5,850 nt of DNA from CAWUIH01 sp963922495 (GCA_963922495.1 CAWUIH010000085.1:1-5850), one strand, 5' to 3'. Shown: positions 1 through 5,288, numbered from the stretch's first letter. Notes: generated by a model not told the origin, from the sequence alone. Translations and numbers: made by a program.

Positions 1-35
1 AACAAAAATATCAACGATTCTACCAAATCTATCCC

Positions 36-326
36 TCAGTTGCGACAGAACCAAATATTGTCATTAATTTGTTTTTCAAATCTTGGTTTGTTACTTGAGG
101 CATCAAACAGCAGTTTAAGCTCCTTTAAATTCATTTTTTGTGTCGCCGCATCCAGGCGGCGATAATACCCAGCAGAACAACTATGCGGTTTTTCATCACT
201 TTCATCGATCGTGATAACCACTGTTTTGTCAATTTGCTCAATGCTTCGTAAAACAATGCCTGGCTCACAATTTCTTGCAAGGCTGTTGATTTTTCTCCGA
301 TTTTTAAATGCTATATTTACTATAAA
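36..326 (-). pseudogene. Remnant of a Schlafen/AlbA_2-domain protein
   Basis: A minus-strand frame is open from the TAA at 327-329 down to a TGA at 36-38. Its first recognisable part (LARNCEPGIVL) is followed by VVITIDESDEKPHSCSAGYY, then RRLDAATQKMN and FEKQIND. From family knowledge, the order 'A-NC-P', 'I-V-ESD-KPH', 'YYRR-AATQKM' is the second half of the AlbA_2 (Schlafen-like, PF04326) domain found at the front of many putative DNA-binding or ATP-binding regulators. Such proteins usually have several hundred residues; here the start of the domain and everything after it are missing. The only in-frame start with a usable length is a GTG at 219-221, inside the domain, with no clear ribosome binding site. 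The fragment overlaps the last bases of parB, so a rearrangement probably joined parB to an already broken gene. Family call moderately sure; loss of function likely. Confidence 0.55.
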
Positions 327-1222
327 TTATCAATAATCCATTCCACCTCTTCAGCCGATTCAACTTTTATCACAATCTTACCCGATCCCGACTTATTTAG
401 TTTAACAATCGCTTTTGACGATAACTTATCGGTAAGTAGGCGACTCCACTCATCACACTGTGGGTGCGGCAAAGCCGACTTTCTAGCCTGATTAGTTGCT
501 CCTTTCTTTCGTTGAGTTAGCTTTTCTGCATCACGAACCGTCATTTTTTGATCAATAATAATCTGCGCTAATTCTTCTTGCTCTTTAGGTGAAAATACTA
601 GCAAAACTTTAGCATGGCCAACGTCGAGTTTTTTTGTAGTGAGTAGCCCCTGAACCGATGGTGTTAAATTTAGTAAGCGCAGCAAGTTGCTGACAGCAGC
701 ACGTGACCGACCAATGCTTTCGGCTACTTTTTCATGCGTCATTTTAAACTCTTCAATCAACCTTTTTAGTGCCAAAGCTTCTTCTATTGGATTTAGATCC
801 TGACGCTGTATATTTTCAATCAATCCAAAGGCTAAGGCAGATTCATCACTAATATTACATATAATGACTGGTATTTGCTGCAACCCAGCCATTTGCGCGG
901 CACGCCATCGCCTCTCACCAGCAATAATTTCATATTCATCATACCCATACTCGCGAACAACAATTGGCTGTAAAATACCTTGCTTTGCAATTGAGTCTGA
1001 TAACTCTTTAAGTAATTGTGGATCAAATGCTTTTCTTGGCTGAAATCCACCAGGCACAACATGGTGTACCATAACGCGTTTAAATGTTTGTTGGTTTGCC
1101 TGTGTCTTGAGTGCTGATGTCTCGGCATTCACCGCACCTAGTACAGCTTCTAGTCCACTACCGAAAGAGCGACGTGAAGGCGTGTTAGTTGAGACTGATG
1201 TGCTCTCGTCAGTATCACTCAT
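320..1222 (-). CDS. parB: ParB/Spo0J-family protein encoded downstream of rep
   Basis: This 300-residue protein has the full layout of a chromosomal-type ParB, a DNA-binding CTPase clamp that loads at parS sites. Visible parts: an N-terminal motif RRSFGSGLEAVLG (17-29), like the ParA-contacting RGLGRGL..LLG of Spo0J proteins; QPRKAFD (61-67); the CTP-binding IIAGERRWRAAQMAG (99-113); ENIQRQDLNPIEEA (136-149); a helix-turn-helix MTHEKVAESIGRSRAAVSNL (161-180); and a C-terminal dimerisation segment ending IVIKVESAEEVEWIIDNL. The ATG overlaps the rep stop as ATGA (1219-1222), and AAGGAAG (1230-1236) sits 7 bases upstream, so the two are co-transcribed and probably translationally coupled. No ParA gene adjoins it in this operon; the nearest is the divergent one at 2757. 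The ParB fold is certain. Whether it segregates the plasmid, helps control replication, or serves as a spare partner for the divergent ParA cannot be read from the sequence. Confidence 0.93.
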   Translation of the reverse strand: MSDTDESTSVSTNTPSRRSFGSGLEAVLGAVNAETSALKTQANQQTFKRVMVHHVVPGGFQPRKAFDPQLLKELSDSIAKQGILQPIVVREYGYDEYEIIAGERRWRAAQMAGLQQIPVIICNISDESALAFGLIENIQRQDLNPIEEALALKRLIEEFKMTHEKVAESIGRSRAAVSNLLRLLNLTPSVQGLLTTKKLDVGHAKVLLVFSPKEQEELAQIIIDQKMTVRDAEKLTQRKKGATNQARKSALPHPQCDEWSRLLTDKLSSKAIVKLNKSGSGKIVIKVESAEEVEWIIDNL

Positions 1223-2499
1223 ACTTTAGCTTCCTTGCAGAATTCTTCAAATGGTAAAAGTATTGCAGCCAATTCAGGATGTACCTCCCTAACGAAATCA
1301 CCAAATCGATCCCTGACAAGTGGATTGTTTAGCCCCTCTTTTACATACACACTGTAATACAAAGTAGTTTGAATATATTTATCAAAATTCTTTTTAATAA
1401 TTACTTTTTGTTTATTTGACAAATCGTTAAATACTTTTGGAAATTCGCGGTTTTGATAACTGCGATATCGCTGAATTTGTTCTTCATGTAATTTTCTTAA
1501 ACTTGCTTCTTTTTCACGCTTAATACGTAACTTTTCTAAATTTTCTCTGCTTGATTTGGGAGGTTGATAATCCTCTCTCAAAGCTTTTTCTAAATACTTT
1601 GACATATGCCCGATTTTTCCATTCTGGTAAGAGGTTGATGACTCAATCAAAGCCATTTTATCTAATAGACATTGTTCTCCATAAGAGTCCATAAAATTCT
1701 GAGCTTGTTTTGATGAACAGCCATAATCATTTATTAAACGATCTAATGTAGCATTCTCAAAATCACTTTTTTGTATTTGTGATAGCGTTTCACCATTAAT
1801 TTGTTTATTAATTAAAAATCTAATAGCGACTACTGTTCGGCCTTGCTTCTTAAATTCCGGAACGATATGAATGGTAGCTCGGTTGTTAACTTCTGTAACA
1901 GAAGGTTTAATAACACGCTTATTGAGATCTCGGAAAAATTCATATTTACCATTCTCAACCCCCATTAATTTTCGATAGGTTAGCAAATCAAACCACGGTG
2001 TTTGAGTGATATTTTGATATCGGATGCAATTTTCGTATAAAGCAATTCCATAGGTTGATTTGAATTGAGCTAATGCCGTCATATTCAGCCGACCGTAAAA
2101 TTCTGGATAGTAGCACAACTCTCGCATCCGGTTACTATAGGAATAGGTACAAATCGGCCCTTCAATTTTAGCATCTGATAGCATACTGCTCGCTATCCAA
2201 ATTCCGTCATTATCAGACTTTTCTCTATCAACAAGGTTCCACTCAAGGACCGTTGAAATTAAAGAGATTAAAGATTGTTTGATAGTTTTATAATCTTTGC
2301 TGTTGTAACCGATTAAAACACATAGTGAAGGAATGTGTATTTGATGCTCACTTTGGGTTAATAGGTTCTCATAGGCATTGTATAGCAATGCATTGGCGAG
2401 CTTCCGCTCTAACAACGTTAATTTATTGGTTGAATGAATTAGCCCAACGTGTTTTTTTAACTCTAGCGATTTTTTTTGTGCTAGCGTCGTTATTCTCAT
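1219..2499 (-). CDS. rep: Rep_3-family iteron-binding replication initiator
   Basis: Plasmid replication initiator with two winged-helix domains, expected to bind the iterons at 5118-5248 as a monomer and its own operator as a dimer. Seen in the 426-residue protein: the first winged helix begins around KKHVGLIHSTNKLTLLERKL (15-34), typical of RepA/RepE/Pi-type proteins. The second holds FKSTYGIALYE (146-156), WFDLLTYRKLMG (169-180) and FFRDLNKRVIKPSVTEVN (188-205), the usual DNA-recognition region. A long C-terminal extension includes GHMSKYLEKALREDY (297-311) and a charged helical stretch (about 315-350), so it is longer than the usual 230-330 residues. The start chosen is ATG 2497-2499, with AGGGA 7 bases upstream. 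An in-frame TTG at 2596-2598 would add 33 residues but has poor spacing and would place the iteron-like operator inside the gene. The stop overlaps the start of parB. Confidence 0.9.
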   Translation of the reverse strand: MRITTLAQKKSLELKKHVGLIHSTNKLTLLERKLANALLYNAYENLLTQSEHQIHIPSLCVLIGYNSKDYKTIKQSLISLISTVLEWNLVDREKSDNDGIWIASSMLSDAKIEGPICTYSYSNRMRELCYYPEFYGRLNMTALAQFKSTYGIALYENCIRYQNITQTPWFDLLTYRKLMGVENGKYEFFRDLNKRVIKPSVTEVNNRATIHIVPEFKKQGRTVVAIRFLINKQINGETLSQIQKSDFENATLDRLINDYGCSSKQAQNFMDSYGEQCLLDKMALIESSTSYQNGKIGHMSKYLEKALREDYQPPKSSRENLEKLRIKREKEASLRKLHEEQIQRYRSYQNREFPKVFNDLSNKQKVIIKKNFDKYIQTTLYYSVYVKEGLNNPLVRDRFGDFVREVHPELAAILLPFEEFCKEAKV

Positions 2500-2506
2500 T
2501 ATCAAA

Positions 2507-2511
2507 TCCCT
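2507..2511 (-). promoter_or_regulatory. Ribosome binding site that fixes the rep start
   Basis: AGGGA on the minus strand, 7 bases before the ATG at 2497-2499. It decides for this start over the upstream TTG at 2596-2598. Confidence 0.65.
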
Positions 2512-2519
2512 ATAGGAAA

Positions 2520-2534
2520 CCCTGTAAACGTCAC
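2520..2534 (-). promoter_or_regulatory. Single iteron copy in the rep leader, probable Rep autoregulatory operator
   Basis: On the minus strand this reads GTGACGTTTACAGGG, identical to the first 15 bases from GTGAC in origin iteron 5 (5215-5229). It points in the direction of rep transcription and ends 8 bases before the rep ribosome binding site. In Rep_3 plasmids the initiator commonly represses its own gene at an iteron-related operator, so that role is inferred. I do not see a clean second inverted half-site beside it, which dimer operators usually have. Confidence 0.65.
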
Positions 2535-2633
2535 TTAACCGAGAAACAAGGCTTTTTAAACGGCTGTCCTGTCTGTAAGAACGCGTGTTTATAGGCAATT
2601 TTGCCCTATTTTCCTTTAATGCTGACTTAGTTT

Positions 2634-2663
2634 TGTATAAATCAACTACCCTTGTATATTCAA
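2634..2663 (-). promoter_or_regulatory. Candidate promoter for rep-parB
   Basis: Minus-strand TTGAAT (2658-2663) and TATACA (2634-2639) are separated by 18 bases, 4 of 6 matches in each box. Transcription would begin near 2627 and run through about 125 bases of leader that contains the iteron-like operator. A second weak candidate closer to the gene, TTGTTT with a 17-base spacer to TACAGG, overlaps that operator and cannot be excluded. Confidence 0.35.
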
Positions 2664-2664
2664 G
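2651..2664. repeat. Palindrome at the divergent promoter region
   Basis: CTTGTATATTCAAG is an inverted repeat of 14 bases with one mismatched pair. It covers the -35 box of the candidate rep promoter and the start of the candidate parA promoter, so a protein bound here could affect both operons. Its CTTG and CAAG arms are the same four-base words as in the proposed parS but face the opposite way. Confidence 0.4.
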
Positions 2665-2688
2665 ACAATGATAATCCTATCTTATATT
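2659..2688 (+). promoter_or_regulatory. Candidate promoter for parA-parB-RHH
   Basis: TTCAAG (2659-2664) and TATATT (2683-2688) with an 18-base spacer. The -10 box matches 5 of 6, the -35 box only 3 of 6. Transcription would start near 2695, just before the TTAT/ATAA cluster. A weak call from base pattern only. Confidence 0.3.
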
Positions 2689-2709
2689 TAACTTTACCAC
2701 AAGCATGTG

Positions 2710-2737
2710 TTATCCTTATTCATAACTTATGACATAA
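2710..2737. promoter_or_regulatory. TTAT/ATAA half-site cluster, probable operator of the par operon
   Basis: Within 28 bases there are TTAT at 2710, 2716 and 2727 and ATAA at 2722 and 2734. The core TCATAACTTATGA (2720-2732) is a perfect 6-1-6 palindrome, and TTATGACATAA (2727-2737) a second overlapping one. The cluster ends 8 bases before the parA ribosome binding site. Short repeated half-sites like these suit a ribbon-helix-helix repressor, and one is encoded at the end of this operon. ParB or ParA could bind here instead. Confidence 0.5.
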
Positions 2738-2745
2738 ATCCGTAA

Positions 2746-2751
2746 AAGGGG
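2746..2751 (+). promoter_or_regulatory. Ribosome binding site of parA, supporting its GTG start
   Basis: AAGGGG lies 5 bases before the GTG at 2757-2759. This supports the rarer start codon; the protein then begins directly before the Walker A region, as expected. Confidence 0.6.
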
Positions 2752-2756
2752 CGCTT

Positions 2757-3629
2757 GTGACAAAAGTAATAGCGAATGCTACTAATAAGGGTGGCGAGGG
2801 AAAAACAACAATGAGCATTATGCTGGCCGAATATGCTGCCATCATAATGGAAAAAAATGTTTTAGCGATTGACCTTGATCCTCAAGCAAATTTCTCAAAG
2901 TATTATCTTAATCTTGAATATGATCCCGTATATAAAGGGGGCAAAGTACCACCGCTACATCCGGAGTATAATCCTGATGAAGATGTCAGCTGGGATGGCA
3001 GGAGTAGTATTGCTAATATCTTTTACGGAGAGGAAGTCATACCCTATCCTACCGATTTTAAAAAAATCGAGATACTACCAGCACATTCTAATAAACTTCA
3101 AGAGGCAGAGGCTGTTACAAAGAATGAAGTGTTAGAAAAAGTCCATTTGCAGCTAAAACGCTTTGTTCAGTTACCCGAAGTTCAGAGTGAATACGACTTC
3201 ATTGTTATTGATACACCACCATCGAAAGGCCCATTAACCATTGCTGGTATAAAGGCTTGTACCGATATGGTTATCCCTTCTCAGATGGAAGAAGACTCTA
3301 TTGATGGGATATATGGAATGATGCAACTTTGGAAGCAAGAAACCTACGCTCGGCCAGTAGAAAACCCGATTAACTTAGCGGGTATTTTAGCGAATCGGGT
3401 ACGTGAAGTATCATTACATAAAAACTTTTTTGAGCAACTCAAGTCACTTGAGTCGACAAAAGATTATGTGATTGATAAAAAAATTAAGGAGCGTGTCATC
3501 TACGGAGAACTGAGAGTGAAAGAAGATCGTCCAAAGAGTGTATTCGAGCTTCCACAGAATCACATTGCAAGAAAGGAGTGTGAATCTACCTGTAAAACTA
3601 TCATGAAGAGGATTTATAATCATGGCTAA
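2757..3629 (+). CDS. parA: ParA-family partition ATPase
   Basis: A 290-residue partition ATPase that binds nucleoid DNA in its ATP form and moves ParB-parS complexes. Seen: the deviant Walker A NKGGEGKTT (10-18) with signature lysine K11 and catalytic lysine K16; Walker A' LAIDLDPQANFSKYY (36-50); and Walker B DFIVIDTPPSKG (147-158) followed by MVIPSQMEEDS. The Walker A starts at residue 10, so there is no N-terminal helix-turn-helix as in P1/F-type ParA/SopA, and autoregulation probably depends on another protein. A stretch at about 50-100 (after Walker A') is longer than in minimal ParA/Soj proteins. The start is GTG with a good ribosome binding site. The last 8 bases overlap the next gene. 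Codons 227-233 (QLKSLES) carry a perfect palindrome proposed as parS. Family certain; subtype by inference. Confidence 0.95.
   Translation: MTKVIANATNKGGEGKTTMSIMLAEYAAIIMEKNVLAIDLDPQANFSKYYLNLEYDPVYKGGKVPPLHPEYNPDEDVSWDGRSSIANIFYGEEVIPYPTDFKKIEILPAHSNKLQEAEAVTKNEVLEKVHLQLKRFVQLPEVQSEYDFIVIDTPPSKGPLTIAGIKACTDMVIPSQMEEDSIDGIYGMMQLWKQETYARPVENPINLAGILANRVREVSLHKNFFEQLKSLESTKDYVIDKKIKERVIYGELRVKEDRPKSVFELPQNHIARKECESTCKTIMKRIYNHG
3437..3453. repeat. parS: Proposed parS copy 1, inside parA
   Basis: ACTCAAGTCACTTGAGT, a perfect 8-1-8 palindrome inside the parA coding sequence. The same 17 bases, with one extra base on the left (AACTCAAG...), recur at 4966-4983 outside any gene. A palindrome of this length repeated exactly within one partition operon, next to a parB, is the expected form of a ParB binding site. 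No binding evidence is available from sequence. Confidence 0.6.
3605..3612 (+). promoter_or_regulatory. Ribosome binding site of the second parB, inside parA
   Basis: GAAGAGGA, 9 bases before the ATG at 3622 and inside the last codons of parA. The identical eight bases precede the third gene of the operon at 4607-4614. Confidence 0.6.
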
Positions 3630-4608
3630 AAAATCATTCAAAATTAAAGGCAATCTTGCTGAGGCACTAGGGGATACCGTGAGCTCTGCTAAAAACAACG
3701 CTGGAGAGCTCCATGTAGAAATTATACCACTACGCAAAATCGACCTTGACCCGGATAACCCTAGAGACTTGGCTTTAAGTTTTGAAGATCTCTACCAAGG
3801 AATATCAAAAAAAGATACTACTTTTGAACGTAAGAACACTGAAAAAGAAGCATTAAGCAGCTTAATGAAATCAATTAAAGAGCAAGGCGTTATAAACCCA
3901 ATTGTCGTTTACAAGTATAACGATCAGTACCGTCTAATTGCAGGTGAGAGAAGAACACTTGCTTCAATTCTCGCAGAGAAAACTGATATACCAGCTAAAG
4001 TATTAACCGCACGTCCTAATCAATTAAAATTGAGTTTACTCCAGTGGATTGAGAATATTGAACGCGAAGACCTAACTTTGTGGGAAAGATTAAGAAACCT
4101 AGAAAAGATCCTTAATGCCTATGCCGAATCAAAACAAAAAAGTGCTGTAGCTATATCACCTACCGAACTTAGCCAATTATTAGGTTGCTCTTTGCAACAA
4201 GGTGTAAATTACCGCCATGTTCTGAATGCCTCTAATGAGCTAAGAAAATATATTCAATCCGGAGAAATAAAAAATATTGAAAAAGCAGCTTTCATTGCGA
4301 AATCACCAACTAAGCTCCAAAAAATTCTTACACAAGCATGCCTCAATGGCTCAACGCTTTCTGAGTTAAAAAAGCTTTCTCGTGAAACTCATTCGAATAA
4401 TGCTAGAACAGAGGAAAGTTATGTTAAACCAAAAATCAATTTGGGATATACAGAAAACACAAAGGTTGCAAAAACAATCATTGATACAGTCCTAGAGCAC
4501 AAAAGTTTCCAACATTTAAATGACAAATTTAATAGCACCCGCTGGGATGATCATAAGTCTGTAGCTATGGCATTTCGTCAATTAGTCAAGTTACTTGAGC
4601 AGGCATGA
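3622..4608 (+). CDS. parB: Plasmid-type ParB, partner of the adjacent ParA
   Basis: A 328-residue centromere-binding protein and the natural partner of the ParA whose gene it overlaps by 8 bases. Seen: basic N-terminus MAKKSFKIKGNLAEAL; IPLRKIDLDPDNPRDL (35-50), the first ParB box; the CTP-binding LIAGERRTLASILA (105-118); WIENIEREDLTLWERLRNL (142-160); and a helix-turn-helix around ISPTELSQLLGCSLQQGVNY (178-197). Between the first two boxes there is an extra segment (about 52-75) rich in K, D and T that is absent from the ParB at 320-1222. The end (MAFRQLVKLLEQA) is helical, unlike the strand-rich end of the other ParB. The two ParBs are therefore clearly different lineages and not a recent duplication. 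Its last codons contain proposed parS copy 2. Function well supported; site specificity inferred. Confidence 0.92.
   Translation: MAKKSFKIKGNLAEALGDTVSSAKNNAGELHVEIIPLRKIDLDPDNPRDLALSFEDLYQGISKKDTTFERKNTEKEALSSLMKSIKEQGVINPIVVYKYNDQYRLIAGERRTLASILAEKTDIPAKVLTARPNQLKLSLLQWIENIEREDLTLWERLRNLEKILNAYAESKQKSAVAISPTELSQLLGCSLQQGVNYRHVLNASNELRKYIQSGEIKNIEKAAFIAKSPTKLQKILTQACLNGSTLSELKKLSRETHSNNARTEESYVKPKINLGYTENTKVAKTIIDTVLEHKSFQHLNDKFNSTRWDDHKSVAMAFRQLVKLLEQA
4586..4598. repeat. parS: Proposed parS copy 2, end of parB
   Basis: TCAAGTTACTTGA, a perfect 6-1-6 palindrome sharing 12 of 13 positions with the core of the other two copies; the only change is the central base. It lies in the last codons of parB, 9 bases before the ribosome binding site of the third gene. 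Bound ParB could therefore affect expression of that gene. Shorter than the other copies, so it may be a weaker site. Confidence 0.45.
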
Positions 4609-4614
4609 AGAGGA
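4607..4614 (+). promoter_or_regulatory. Ribosome binding site of the third par-operon gene
   Basis: GAAGAGGA begins inside the parB stop codon and stands 10 bases before the GTG at 4625. The same octamer precedes parB. It decides against the upstream in-frame TTG at 4595, which this site would lie behind. Confidence 0.6.
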
Positions 4615-4624
4615 CAAACCAATA

Positions 4625-4960
4625 GTGAATAAAATAAAAGTAGTTTTTGCTGTTCCACGCAATTTAAAAAATGAACTTCGTGAACATGTCATCAAAGATG
4701 GTTATGGACTAAGAGGGAAAAGTAAATGGATCTCTGAGGCTGCTGAGAGTCTTTTGAAATACAAAGATTTTCTTGAATTGATAAGCTATAGTGATGAAAT
4801 GCATGGTTTTGATCAGATGGAAACAGCAGTTATTGAATATTCTTTAAAGCTAAAATTAGATAAAGCAATTGTTCAGATTCGCAAGGAATTTCCGACACTT
4901 GAGGGAGTAAAGAGTAGGATAATGAGAACAGCTGTTCTACAAAGAATTTTAAGATCATAG
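4625..4960 (+). CDS. Small DNA-binding protein, probable double ribbon-helix-helix; par-operon regulator
   Basis: A 111-residue protein, third in the parA-parB operon, starting at GTG 16 bases after the parB stop. I do not recognise a named family. The first half has a strand KIKVVFAVP (3-11), a helix NLKNELREHVIKDG (13-26), a turn, and a helix SKWISEAAESLLKY (33-46): the strand-helix-helix order of Arc/MetJ/CopG-type repressors. The second half repeats that order with EYSLKLKLDK (71-80), AIVQIRKEFP and GVKSRIMRTAVLQRIL (94-109). GKSKWISEAAESLL and GVKSRIMRTAVLQRIL align at the glycine, serine, isoleucine, alanine and final leucine. One chain may thus form a whole two-stranded RHH unit. Likely role, by position: repressor of the parA operon at the TTAT/ATAA cluster, since this ParA lacks its own helix-turn-helix. 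A role as an accessory centromere protein is the alternative. Confidence 0.75.
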   Translation: MNKIKVVFAVPRNLKNELREHVIKDGYGLRGKSKWISEAAESLLKYKDFLELISYSDEMHGFDQMETAVIEYSLKLKLDKAIVQIRKEFPTLEGVKSRIMRTAVLQRILRS

Positions 4961-4965
4961 TTGGA

Positions 4966-4984
4966 AACTCAAGTCACTTGAGTT
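4966..4984. repeat. parS: Proposed parS copy 3, after the par operon
   Basis: AACTCAAGTCACTTGAGTT, a perfect 9-1-9 palindrome starting 6 bases after the last gene of the operon. It is the longest of the three copies, lies outside coding sequence, and sits in the usual place for a plasmid centromere: downstream of the par genes, beside the origin. With no run of T after it, it does not look like a terminator. Confidence 0.65.
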
Positions 4985-5117
4985 AGCTATCTATTATATT
5001 GTCTTCTTTATTGAAAATAAAGCTTCTAACAAACCGTTTGTAATTGTTTAGTATTGTTTAATATTGTTAGTTTGCCCATTTATAACTATTTGTTATATAT
5101 CAAATATTTCTGTCAAA
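4985..5117. other. AT-rich stretch, probable DNA unwinding element of the origin
   Basis: About 130 bases made almost wholly of A and T directly before the iterons. It contains three tandem 10-base units: TAATTGTTTA, GTATTGTTTA and ATATTGTTAG (5041-5070). In iteron plasmids the AT-rich region with short repeats next to the iterons is where the strands first open. I did not find a good DnaA box (TTATNCACA) here on either strand. No gene is visible. Confidence 0.5.
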
Positions 5118-5248
5118 TGAGACGTTTACAGGGGATATGTGACATCTACAGGCTTTTGTGAGACGGTTACAGGCCATTCATGTGACTTTTGCAGGAAATG
5201 ATACAGTACTAGTTGTGACGTTTACAGGGGATATGTGACGGTTACAGG
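5118..5248 (+). repeat. oriV: Origin iterons, six copies of a TGTGACGTTTACAGG-type repeat
   Basis: Six direct repeats start at 5118, 5138, 5159, 5181, 5214 and 5234, each 15 bases. Fifth copy: TGTGACGTTTACAGG; sixth: TGTGACGGTTACAGG; second: TGTGACATCTACAGG; fourth: TGTGACTTTTGCAGG; the first and third begin TGAGAC. Spacing is 20, 21, 22, 33 and 20 bases, mostly two helical turns, with one longer gap before the fifth. Copies 1-2 and 5-6 share an exact 23-base block (5121-5143 and 5217-5239). Such an array is the normal binding site of a Rep_3 initiator, and the rep leader carries one more copy. Strong call for an origin. Confidence 0.85.
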
Positions 5249-5288
5249 GAATAGGTAGGTAGCAAAAGTAGCTTGTAGCAACCAAAAC

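Noticed and set aside
144..161. CGCCGC/GCGGCG hairpin with a 6-base loop
   Set aside because: It lies inside the AlbA_2 fragment, coding for RRLDAA, and is not followed by a T-run on either strand; best explained by codon content.
699..708. CACGTG-like core as a chromosomal-type parS for the first ParB
   Set aside because: Only the central bases match; the flanks do not fit TGTTTCACGTGAAACA.
832..1128. Minus-strand 98-residue frame inside parB
   Set aside because: It is a shadow of the well-supported ParB frame.
2500..2598. Extra 33 N-terminal residues of Rep from a TTG start
   Set aside because: The ATG at 2497-2499 has a well-placed ribosome binding site, and the extension would cover the iteron-like operator.
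4595..4624. TTG start for the third par-operon gene, overlapping parB
   Set aside because: The GAAGAGGA site at 4607-4614 lies behind it and is correctly spaced for the GTG at 4625.
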